DNA from: Canna indica
Taxonomy: Eukaryota > Streptophyta > Magnoliopsida > Zingiberales > Cannaceae
Length of the DNA stretch: 64,000 nucleotides
Assembly (NCBI GenBank): GCA_034359265.1
Contig: CP136891.1
Location: 77,182,501-77,246,500 of the forward strand
Direction: 5' to 3'
Shown: one piece after another, positions 10,743 to 18,621 of the stretch
Layout of the letters: every line of letters begins with the position of its first letter
Position numbering within the stretch: position 1 is the first letter of the stretch
Notes under the pieces: model-generated
Seen by the model: only the letters and a program-made list of their open reading frames with translations
The model's database searches: none
Told to the model about the DNA's origin: nothing
Made by a program: the position numbers and the translations under genes

Positions 10743-10919
10743 GAGTCCATATTGGACAATTCTGACACGAGTCCAAATCGACGATTTCGGCAAGAGTCTG
10801 AAGTGGACGATTCCAGCGCGCGTCCGAAGTGGATGATTTCGGCAAGAGTCCGAAGTGGGCGATTCCGGCGCGCGTCCGAAGTGGACGATTCCGGCGCGCG
10901 TCCGAAGTGGACAATTCCG
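10743..10919. repeat. 26-bp tandem repeat array in CACTA 1
   Basis: Nearly seven copies of a 26-bp unit, consensus close to GTCCGAAGTGGACGATTCCG plus GCGCGC. The right-hand copies are almost identical and the left-hand ones drift. It lies between the transposase gene and the right subterminal repeats, in a GC-rich stretch rich in CpG. Confidence 0.9.
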
Positions 10920-10989
10920 AAATTAATCTAAACCATAATAATTAATCTAACAAATTAAACAATTAATCTAAATAATTAATTAAATAATT

Positions 10990-11355
10990 AATTAATAATT
11001 AAAAAATATATATTAATCTACAAATTCTGGCGCCGGAGTAAGGTGGACTCCGGCGCCGGCGTACAGTGGCCGGACACACTGTCCGACCACTGTACAAGGT
11101 CCGGCGGCGGCCATCGGCCGACCGCCGCCGGCCGAAACCCTATTTTTAGGCCACTGTACAAGGACACTCTTCCCGACCGGCAACGGGAAGAGACGACCGC
11201 CCGGCGATGTATACCTGACAGTGTCGGTAGTAGCGGGAGGAGGAAGAGGCGTCGTCGGCGTCGGCAGCGGCGGCGAGAGGCGGGAGGAGGAGGCGGCGGC
11301 GGCAGCAGCGGGAGGAAGAAGGGTCGGGCGCGATCGCGTGCCCTATATAAACTTA
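10990..11355. other. GC-rich internal segment of CACTA 1
   Basis: A short AT run gives way to strongly GC-rich DNA from about 11025. Open frames on both strands are Arg/Gly or Pro-rich artefacts of composition. No protein family seen. Confidence 0.5.
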
Positions 11356-11359
11356 TCAG

Positions 11360-11590
11360 CAACGGCTCACTCGCCCGTTAGAAAGCCGTTGCTAATAAGT
11401 TATCATCAGCAATGGCTCACTTGTCCGTTAGAAAGCCGTTGCTGATAATTAAAATCATCAGCAACGGCTCGCGTGTCCGTTAGAAAGCCGTTGCAGATAC
11501 AACATATCTGCAACGGCTCGGGTGGCCGTAAGAATGTCGTTGCAAATAGCAACGGCTTGAGCGGCCGTTGCTGATAGCCGTTGCTGAAGA
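11360..11590. repeat. Right subterminal repeats of CACTA 1
   Basis: Repeats of ATCAGCAACGGCTC followed by GTCCGTTAGAAAGCCGTTGC alternate about every 60 bases up to the terminus. They use the same core octamer as the left end but in longer, more regular units. Confidence 0.9.
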
Positions 11591-11607
11591 CTCAATTTCT
11601 AGTAGTG

Positions 11608-11675
11608 TCACTAGCATCCAATATTTGTTGGAGTTCTAAGAAGAAGCGTGTTGTCTCCATACTCGGTGGTCCATA
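11608..11675 (-). pseudogene. LINE relic, central endonuclease fragment
   Basis: On the minus strand this reads YGPPSMETTRFFLELQQI, the VYGP segment of L1 endonuclease. It joins directly to the GDF segment left of the CACTA element, which shows that CACTA 1 inserted into a continuous LINE copy. Its outer border is the start of a copia-type LTR. Confidence 0.7.
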
Positions 11676-11990
11676 TGTTGAAGATAATGTAACATCCAAT
11701 TTCACGTACATATATGGGTTGCCCAAGCCTCGTAGTTATCTGCCAATTGTTTCATGTTCACAACTTGTTTGACCAAGCTGATATTTATCCTTTAGATTAG
11801 TTGATTTATCACATAGTTAGCATTTATCATTTAGATTAGTTGATATTTTATCATGTAGTTTGATTGAGTCTTTAGGAATTATCAAGTTGTCTTGTAAAGC
11901 CTATAAAAGGCTGATTGTTTTCACCTATTAATATATGCATCTCTCCATTGAGCATTTCTCTCGTGTTTATCTGAACGTGTTCGATCAACA
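11676..11990 (+). mobile_element. Copia-type 5' LTR and primer binding site
   Basis: 315 bp starting TGTTGAAGATAAT and ending TCGATCAACA, with a TATA-like CCTATAAAAG at about 11909. Two bases after the end comes TGGTATCAGAG (from 11993), the initiator-Met tRNA primer site of copia elements. A related LTR starts at 14686. The internal region (11991-12365 and 14204-14685) has no gag or pol, so this is a small non-autonomous LTR element of about 1.4 kb before the CACTA insertion. Confidence 0.78.
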
Positions 11991-12540
11991 ATTGGTATCA
12001 GAGTCCGAGGCGATCGAGAGATTGCCAAGAGAGAGTGCCGACCAGAGAGGAAGAGTGCTCTAGAGCTGAAGAGGGAGAGAGCTAGGAGAAATCAAGGAAG
12101 GGTGGAATTCCTAGCATTGAGCTCGGCCAAGGGAACGAGCAGGAGGTCGAGAGATAATAGGTGGCGTCATCTCCTCAATTCGACCCCTCCATCTCCATGC
12201 AGCAGTGGCTGCATCAATGCTTGATCGGCGTGAGAGAACGTGACTAGCTCCTCCGCGATAGTAGATCTTCGGCCATCCCCATAAGGGGCATGATCACTCG
12301 ATCTGCTCTCCTCTCTCATTCAGAAAAGAAGCTCATAAGGCTTGGTGAAAGCAGACTCCATCTTCCATTACTAAAATATACCACATCAGTCACGGGAATC
12401 ACCGACGGCCGCCTCGGCCGTCATAATAATTCACGGCTTTTCGACGACTATAGTGGTCATGGTTGATGTAACCAAATCAGCCGCGGCTCGCATACGGCCG
12501 CCTAAGGCCGTCGCTCATAGTTGATGGCGCGCACGGGAGG

Positions 12541-13577
12541 ACCAGACCACTTTTGTTGAGGCTGCATGGGAGTGTGTTGCCCGCGCTCGCTATAACGGGC
12601 TGCTTCAGCAGGCCCGTCAGACTGTGATGTGATGGTTGGGGGCCACACAGATAGGGCAGACTCGGGGACACGCCCCTGAGTGGATTCTTGGCCCTGTGTG
12701 GGACCAGCTCGTTGAGCGATGGGACACACCTGAGTGGCAAGAGGTCTCCCGGATTGCGTCGAGAAACCGCATGTCCGGGGGGACGGCACGGGCGCGCGCC
12801 ACACTGGTGGCTCCATCTCTTTTGCGGTTCATGAGCGTCGTGTGGTATGTATAATTTAATTATTTTTAATTAAATTATATATTGTGTATAATGATATTAG
12901 TGTATTTATTTTCTAATGTAAGACGCGAGTGGCGAAGGACAACTCTGTCCGACGCTCGTCGATGATGGAGGTGTTTGAGCGCACCCACCGTCGTCGACGA
13001 GGAGCGGGGGACTACGTTGATAGCAGATCATCATATATAATGGTAAGTATTTATATATGTCTATTTGATTTACATATTTTTTATTTATAATTTATATATA
13101 TTTAAAATATAAACATGTCTAGGAAACTTACACGAGGACTGTGATCGAGCGTGGAGGCACACCGGAGGAGTTCGACGTAGGAGCTTAATTGGGTGGAGGC
13201 CGTAGGTGGCTGGGAGCATAGCCGTGTTTATGGCTTTGCAGACAGTGGCCATCCACGCGCCGTGCTCGGGCCACTTGGGGCACCGACTCCTCCGGCTGCG
13301 GGTGAGCGGCCCTCGACATCTCGAGCGCAGGACTAGAGCCGGATAGCGGCCATAGAGTCGGAGCTCACCCAACAGAGACATGCGATGGAGGAGCAGAGTG
13401 ACGATGGAGGAGCAGAGACAAACGAATGACGAGTTGAGACAGATGATCTAGAACATGCAGACACTCCTCACGCAGATTGCGTCTCACTCCGGCCTTCTAC
13501 CGATGATGTCGCAGCCGTCGTCCTCCTCGACCCAGTCGACGCTCCCGACCCAGTCGCTGTCGACTGCACCACTGTAG
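12541..13577 (+). pseudogene. CACTA 2 second gene, Transposase_24 relic
   Basis: The plus-strand pieces run parallel to the element 1 second gene: FVEAAWECVARARYNG, then WDQLVERWDTPEWQEVSRIA and SRNRMSGG, then MMEVFERTHRRRRGAGDYVD, then RGGTPEEFD and VYGFADSGHPRAVLGPL. Stops (for example after QARQTVM) and a frameshift after RGGTPEEFD show that it is dead. Introns with splice-like borders separate the pieces as in element 1. Confidence 0.8.
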
Positions 13578-13589
13578 CCGTGAGATTTT

Positions 13590-14195
13590 GATTTATTGTA
13601 TTTTATTTATATTTTGATACTTGATTGTATATATATATGATATTTTGATAATTATTTGCCTATGGTTTGAGGCTTAGATTGATGATATTTATGTAAAATT
13701 TATATGTTTGGTTTCAAATGCATGTGTATGATGTTTTCTGATTATAATATATGATTGAAAATAGATTGTAGTCTATATATCATTGTATACATGAATTTAT
13801 AGAATTTTCAGTTTTTTCAATTACAGGATACACATTTAGCCACGGCTTACCCACGGTTCACCGTCGCTAAGCCATGGCTGAAAGCTTATCGTAAATGGCT
13901 GATGGCCTGGGCAGCACCAAATTTCACGATTGCTAATAGTATCACCGACGGGACTGGATTGTGGCTGATGTGTTGGTATCAATGACAGACGCCTAGAGCC
14001 GTCACTGATGTTTTTAATCAGCGACAGCGCACATGGCGTCGCTGATGATTACATGTGACGACGTAGCTTGACCTCACAACTTATCTGAGACGCGTGCATC
14101 GGTGACGATGTTTTGCCATGCCCTTAGCCGTCCGTGATAATTATCACCGACAGTTCATCCACGAATTCAGCCGTCGGTGATGACGATAATTCTAG
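13590..14195. repeat. AT-rich 3' part and right subterminal repeats of CACTA 2
   Basis: After the gene remnant come about 230 bases of AT-rich DNA, then from about 13830 dispersed motifs such as AGCCGTCACTGATG, GACGGC and CACCGACAG in both orientations up to the terminus. They are more degenerate than the arrays of element 1. Confidence 0.75.
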
Positions 14196-14203
14196 TAGTG
14201 TTC

Positions 14204-14685
14204 GTTCCACCACATATCCTCTCTCGTTTTAGGAACATGTCACATTAATATTCACATAAGGGAGATAGTGATCGTGAAAGAAGCACCGACCGACCTCGCT
14301 TCTTACACAATAACAAAATATTCGATTTGTGAAGTACTTGTTGCCCAAAAAAAGAGAGAGATAAAAAGAATACTCACCAAATTCCCGTGAAGAGTACATA
14401 CATGATAGTCTTGTAGGGTCCTTGTGAAGAGCACAAAGGACAACCTCGTCGGGTTCCCGTGCGTGGAGAGAACAAGGGACAAGTCTTGCTGGGTCATCGT
14501 GAAGAGCATAGAGGACGAAAGAAGTCTCGTCGGATCTTCGTGAAGAGCACATAAGACAATAAAAAGATAAAAGAAACGAAAGAGACGAAAAATATGTACG
14601 CGAGTGAAACATACACATGTGTGCAACGTCAGACTGAGAATGGTGATCAAAAGCTTGAGATGGTGAAGCTGGTGTTGAGGGGGAG
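14204..14685 (+). mobile_element. Copia-type internal region with short tandem repeats
   Basis: Continuation of the LTR element right of CACTA 2. Between 14387 and 14560 a unit containing GTGAAGAGCAC recurs about five times at 35-41 base spacing. It ends in a purine-rich GTTGAGGGGGAG tract, the expected polypurine tract, directly before the 3' LTR. No gag or pol coding. Confidence 0.65.
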
Positions 14686-14925
14686 TGTTGAAGATAATAC
14701 AACACCACTTCAGAAATATGATCGAGCAAGGCTTGCATGGTTGACTAAGTCTTGTGATTATCTTCTAATTATCTCTATTTATCATGTTAGCATAGTGAAT
14801 AATTATTAATTAATTACCGAATCTCTAGGAGTTATCAAAATGTCATGTGAAGCCTATATAAGACTATTTTATTTAGTGATTAAATACATCTTTCGTTTCA
14901 AGTTCAACATCATATATATTGAACA
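14686..14925 (+). mobile_element. Copia-type 3' LTR, diverged
   Basis: Starts TGTTGAAGATAATACAACACC, like the 5' LTR, and retains a GCCTATATAAG TATA-like site and a matching TCTCTAGGAGTTATCAA segment. It differs from the 5' LTR at many positions and is shorter, so the pair is old or comes from two related insertions. The right border is uncertain by tens of bases, and no clean 5-bp duplication is seen. Confidence 0.6.
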
Positions 14926-15109
14926 CTACAAGGATTCGGTTCGTTGGACGATGGATGAGTAGGCATCCCAGGAAGTGGAACCAGACAGGAGGAAATGCCT
15001 TTCAAGATGTTGTTGTTCCAAGCTATGAGTAAACCACCCAAAGGTCAAGAGAGTTTCGGATAGAGAAGTCGAAAATTGAAGAACCAGCAATGCGCTTCAT
15101 CCAAGAACA
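14926..15109 (-). pseudogene. LINE relic, upstream endonuclease fragment
   Basis: Minus-strand pieces GGLLIAWNNNI and TNRILV fit the L1 endonuclease stretch that normally precedes the VYGP segment now at 11675. This supports one LINE copy split by three later insertions. Frames are broken. I could not follow the LINE beyond the Tourist-like element at 15113. Confidence 0.55.
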
Positions 15110-15112
15110 TAA

Positions 15113-15946
15113 GGGCCTGTTTGGTTAGCGAAACCAAGTCTGTTTTCATGATTTCAGTTTCACTGAAACCAAAACTGCTTACGAAAACGTGTTTGGTTTA
15201 GTGTTTTCGTGAAACTGAATCGAAACCAGAATGAAAACGAAACTAGTTTTCTTAATAAAAACAAAAACAACAGAATGTTGTTTTCTATGGTTTCGAGACT
15301 GTCGGTTTCGTTATCAAAATACTGTGACAACTTTGTAATTATAAATATTTTTTTATAAAATTAATTAATTTAAAAATAAATTAAACTATATCGAATTTTT
15401 AAAAATAAAAATAAAAATCATCATTTTTAACTCAAACTTTTATCTTAAATTTATAAAATAATTAAACCAATTTATATCTAATTGTCTCAAACCCAAATTT
15501 TAAATAACTCAATTTTCTTAAAATTGATCTATTTATAATTTAATATATCAAACATAATTTTAGATCAGTGGACTTGTTTTTTTTTGAAATTTTATAATAA
15601 CTATTAATTAATTTTTATATCTAATTGAACAAAAAAATCTTAAATTATCAATAACTTAATTAATTAAATTATTTAAATATTTTGTAACCATATTAACAAA
15701 TATTTAATTTTGTAAACTAACTAAACATTTAATTACTACTAAAAATATTCAAAGAAAATTAATATTATTTTTTATAATCAAATAAATATTTACTGGTTTC
15801 AACTAATTAAAACTGATGTTGTTTTTATTAACCAAACGCGTTTTCAGAAAACTGAAAACTAGAAACCAAAACCAAGTTTTCGAAACCAAATTTTCAGTTT
15901 CACTGAAACCAAATCAGAAAATAATTTTCGCTAATCAAACAGCACC
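15113..15946. mobile_element. Tourist/PIF-Harbinger-like element with TAA duplication
   Basis: 834 bp. The left end GGGCCTGTTTGGTTAGCGAAA and the right end (inverse of GGTGCTGTTTGATTAGCGAAA) are imperfect inverted repeats flanked by TAA at 15110-15112 and 15947-15949. The inner sequence near both ends is rich in GTTTTCAGTTTC/GAAACTGAAAAC palindromes. The centre is AT-rich and non-coding. Confidence 0.8.
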
Positions 15947-15949
15947 TAA

Positions 15950-16590
15950 AGTTTTCAATTTTTGTTTTTGTCTGTTTTCAATTTTTGTTTTTTGAGACAA
16001 AATAAGCTTACTTTACTGTGCAACTGATGAACAACTTCAACATCCTATGTTTCGATGGCAAGCACTGAAACCAATCACACATACAGACCAGTGCTACATC
16101 CAAAACAAGGAGGCGGCGTCATCACACAAAACACGGAAATAGACGCCAAAAAAGACTTCTCCCTCAAGGTTATCTATGGTTATACTTAATATATGCATCG
16201 ATCATTGTCAAGTTTGGAAGGTAGAAGAAGATTGCATACAACATGATAATTAAAGTCAACCGGAAATGATGTTGAACTTGTCTAGGCAGATACTTTCAAC
16301 CCTTTAAAGTTTTTGACTTTGTTTGTTTAATTCTATGGCTCCCATTCCTCATAAGAGTTTGTGGCGAACTGACATTGGCAGCAATCTTCAGGAAATTCAA
16401 AGCCTCCATATTGCATATTATTTTGATTGATTCTGACTTTGGTTTCTTTTTTTTGTTTTTTTTTGGCCGACACTTGGTCAACTTGTTATAGATTTATTTT
16501 TTCTTCTATACCTTCATCAATTCTCGGTACCGTGCATTTTATTTTTGTCTCAATTCTTCTTAAACTCTTCTTCTTCATTGATATGATACC
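15950..16590. other. Upstream region of the lectin receptor kinase
   Basis: No gene recognised. The last 150 bases are T-rich and should hold the promoter and 5' leader of the gene at 16591. I could not pick a convincing TATA box. Confidence 0.5.
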
Positions 16591-18621
16591 ATGTCATCTT
16601 CTAACCAGATGATCCGGTGCTCGTTCAAAGGAGTGCTTTTGATACTCTGTATAACCACAAGAACATGGAGTCTAGAATTCAACTACACCAACTTCCACAT
16701 GGAGAATTCGAGCGATTTCATCTTCACCAATAGCTCGAGCATTGCTGATGGCGCTCTACAAATCACACCAAATCATGGTGACCCAGCTCATCAATCCGGA
16801 AGAGTCTTCTACAAGGATACCTTCAAGCTGCATAGAAACAACGGATCGACTATTACTTCGATCAACAGCACCTTCATCTTCAACATCCGCCCTCTAACCC
16901 AACCAGGAGGGGAAGGCTTTGCGTTCATCCTCACAAACAACCCCGACCTTCCGAGCAATAGCAGCGGGCAGTGGCTCGGCATCGTCAACAACAAAACCAA
17001 CAACGTATCGAGAAACCAGATCGTCGCAGTCGAATTTGACACAAGGAAGAGCTTCGCGGAGGACCTCGACGACAACCATGTCGGCCTCGACGTCAACGGC
17101 ATCAAATCTGTGGGGCAATTGACATTTAGCAGCGTCGACATAAACATCTCGGCTGGGACCGATGTAGGAATCAGCATTTCATTTGATGCCGCGTCTAGCT
17201 CATTTGTGCTTTTTGCTGCCATGCTCAACGGCGCATCTCTGATTTCTTCAACTATGATGTTTTCCTGGACTATTAATCTGGCAGAGTTCCTCTCCGAGGA
17301 CGTCTGGGTGGGCTTCTCTGCTTCCACTAGCAATTTCACCCAACTTAACCAGATTAAGTATTGGTATTTCAATTCCACAGACATCGAAAACATCGAAAAC
17401 ACTGTAGCAGAGAAGAAGGGGGAAAGATTGCTTTGGTTGCTTGTGTTATTTGTTGGGTTGCCCGTTTTCGCAGCTTGCTTATACTGGAAGAAGAAGGACG
17501 AGAAGTTTCTTAGATACAACAGAAAAGTGATCCGGCAAGACATAGAAATAGTACTCGACGACTGCAGCAAGCGTCCGATTAAGTTTCAGCTGAAGCAGCT
17601 GAAGCAGGCGACGGCCAACTTCGATCCCAAGAGGCAGCTTGGCAGGGGCGGATTCGGAACCGTCTACAGAGGCTACCTCCAAGAATATGGCATGGAAGTG
17701 GCTGTCAAGAGAGTCTTCAGGAATTCAAACAGAGGCGAGCGAGAGTTCATCGCGGAGGTGACGACCATCAGCCAGCTTTTGCACCGGAACCTGGTGAAGT
17801 TGATCGGTTGGTGCAACGACGACAACGAGCTCCTCCTGGTGTACGAGTTCCTGCAGAAAGGCAGCTTAGAGAAGTATTTATTCGAGAACGGAAGCAGAGA
17901 AGATGTCCCTGTTCTTAACTGGGCTACGAGGTACAAGATCATATGCGGCGTGGCATCTGCTTTGGACTACCTCCACCATGGCGGCATCAAGAGGGTGCTT
18001 CACAGGGATATCAAGGCGAGCAACGTGATGCTGGATGACGAATACAACGCCCGGTTGGGGGACTTCGGCCTCGCACGAGCCATGGAGCACGATAGCAAGT
18101 CCCACCACTCCACCGTCGCAGTGGCTGGAACTCGCGGGTACATGGCGCCGGAGTGCTACTTCACAGGCCGGGCGAGCCCGGAGACGGATGTGTACGCGTT
18201 TGGGGTGTTCGCCATGGAGGTGGCCTGCGGTCGCAAGCCTGGCAATTATGTTCAGTCCGGGGATGAGCTCGATGAGAGTACTGGATCGAGTTACATTGTG
18301 GACTGGTTGTGGGATCTGCATGGGATTGAGAGGATTTTGGATGCGGCGGATGAAAGATTGAAGGGAGAGTATGATGAGGAGCAGATGGAGAGTGTCCTGA
18401 GGTTGGCATTGGCCTGTTGCCATCCGAACCATCCGAAGCGGCCATCGATGAGGATGGCTCTCCAGGTCCTCAGTGGGGGGGCGCTTCCTCCTAATCCTGT
18501 AGCTGAGAAGCCTGCTTTTATGTGGCCTGTCATGAAGACTCAAAGTGAGGTGGAGATGCCCTCAGTTGGGCTACTGTTCACCGGAGGCTACATGAGCCGA
18601 AGCTCTATTAGTGGCAGATGA
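16591..18621 (+). CDS. L-type lectin-domain receptor kinase (LecRK, clade IX-like)
   Basis: Intronless, 676 aa, as usual for this family. Residues 7-28 form a signal peptide if the second Met (residue 7) or the first is used. The legume-lectin domain spans about 29-265 (LEFNYTNF start, VAVEFDT at 145-151, NHVGLDVNGI at 162-171) with many N-glycosylation sites. The membrane span is about 280-298, followed by KKKDEK. The kinase domain has the glycine loop GRGGFG (351-356), VAVK with Lys373, HRD (471-473), DFG (491-493) and APE (519-521), so it looks active. Family members sit in the plasma membrane and link apoplastic signals to immunity or wall responses; the ligand here is unknown. All kinase landmarks are present, with no truncation. 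The subclade is a judgement from overall resemblance. Confidence 0.93.
   Translation: MSSSNQMIRCSFKGVLLILCITTRTWSLEFNYTNFHMENSSDFIFTNSSSIADGALQITPNHGDPAHQSGRVFYKDTFKLHRNNGSTITSINSTFIFNIRPLTQPGGEGFAFILTNNPDLPSNSSGQWLGIVNNKTNNVSRNQIVAVEFDTRKSFAEDLDDNHVGLDVNGIKSVGQLTFSSVDINISAGTDVGISISFDAASSSFVLFAAMLNGASLISSTMMFSWTINLAEFLSEDVWVGFSASTSNFTQLNQIKYWYFNSTDIENIENTVAEKKGERLLWLLVLFVGLPVFAACLYWKKKDEKFLRYNRKVIRQDIEIVLDDCSKRPIKFQLKQLKQATANFDPKRQLGRGGFGTVYRGYLQEYGMEVAVKRVFRNSNRGEREFIAEVTTISQLLHRNLVKLIGWCNDDNELLLVYEFLQKGSLEKYLFENGSREDVPVLNWATRYKIICGVASALDYLHHGGIKRVLHRDIKASNVMLDDEYNARLGDFGLARAMEHDSKSHHSTVAVAGTRGYMAPECYFTGRASPETDVYAFGVFAMEVACGRKPGNYVQSGDELDESTGSSYIVDWLWDLHGIERILDAADERLKGEYDEEQMESVLRLALACCHPNHPKRPSMRMALQVLSGGALPPNPVAEKPAFMWPVMKTQSEVEMPSVGLLFTGGYMSRSSISGR

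Larger units (their letters stand above)
5945..11607 (-). mobile_element. CACTA (En/Spm) element 1, deletion derivative
   Basis: The 5,663-bp element runs from CACTACTAGAAA at the left to its inverse TTTCTAGTAGTG at the right, flanked by the 3-bp duplication TCA (5942-5944 and 11608-11610). Both ends carry arrays of a short subterminal motif. Two damaged genes are read from right to left: a TNP2-type transposase lacking its core (8191-10285) and a Transposase_24-type second gene (6575-8112). It is therefore non-autonomous unless helped in trans. It sits inside the endonuclease region of the LINE relic. Confidence 0.95.
12366..14200 (+). mobile_element. CACTA element 2, nested in the LTR element
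   Basis: 1,835 bp from CATTACTAAAAT (a decayed CACTACTAGAAA) to TTCTAGTAGTG, flanked by the 3-bp duplication TTC (12363-12365 and 14201-14203). Its ends carry CACCGACGGC and GCCGTCGGTGA-type motifs rather than the GCAACGGC of element 1. It keeps only a decayed second gene on the plus strand and no transposase, so it is a non-autonomous deletion derivative in the opposite orientation to element 1. Confidence 0.88.

Noticed and set aside
10743..10919. CRISPR-like regular repeats
   Set aside because: The 26-bp units are directly tandem with no unique spacers, lie inside a plant CACTA element, and the host is a eukaryote.
14229..14738. 169-codon minus-strand open frame
   Set aside because: It runs across the copia-type internal region and into the LTR. 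Its repeated words come from the short tandem repeats, not from a protein family.
16809..18543. Minus-strand open frames opposite the lectin receptor kinase
   Set aside because: Shadows of the real gene, which has complete lectin and kinase motifs on the plus strand.
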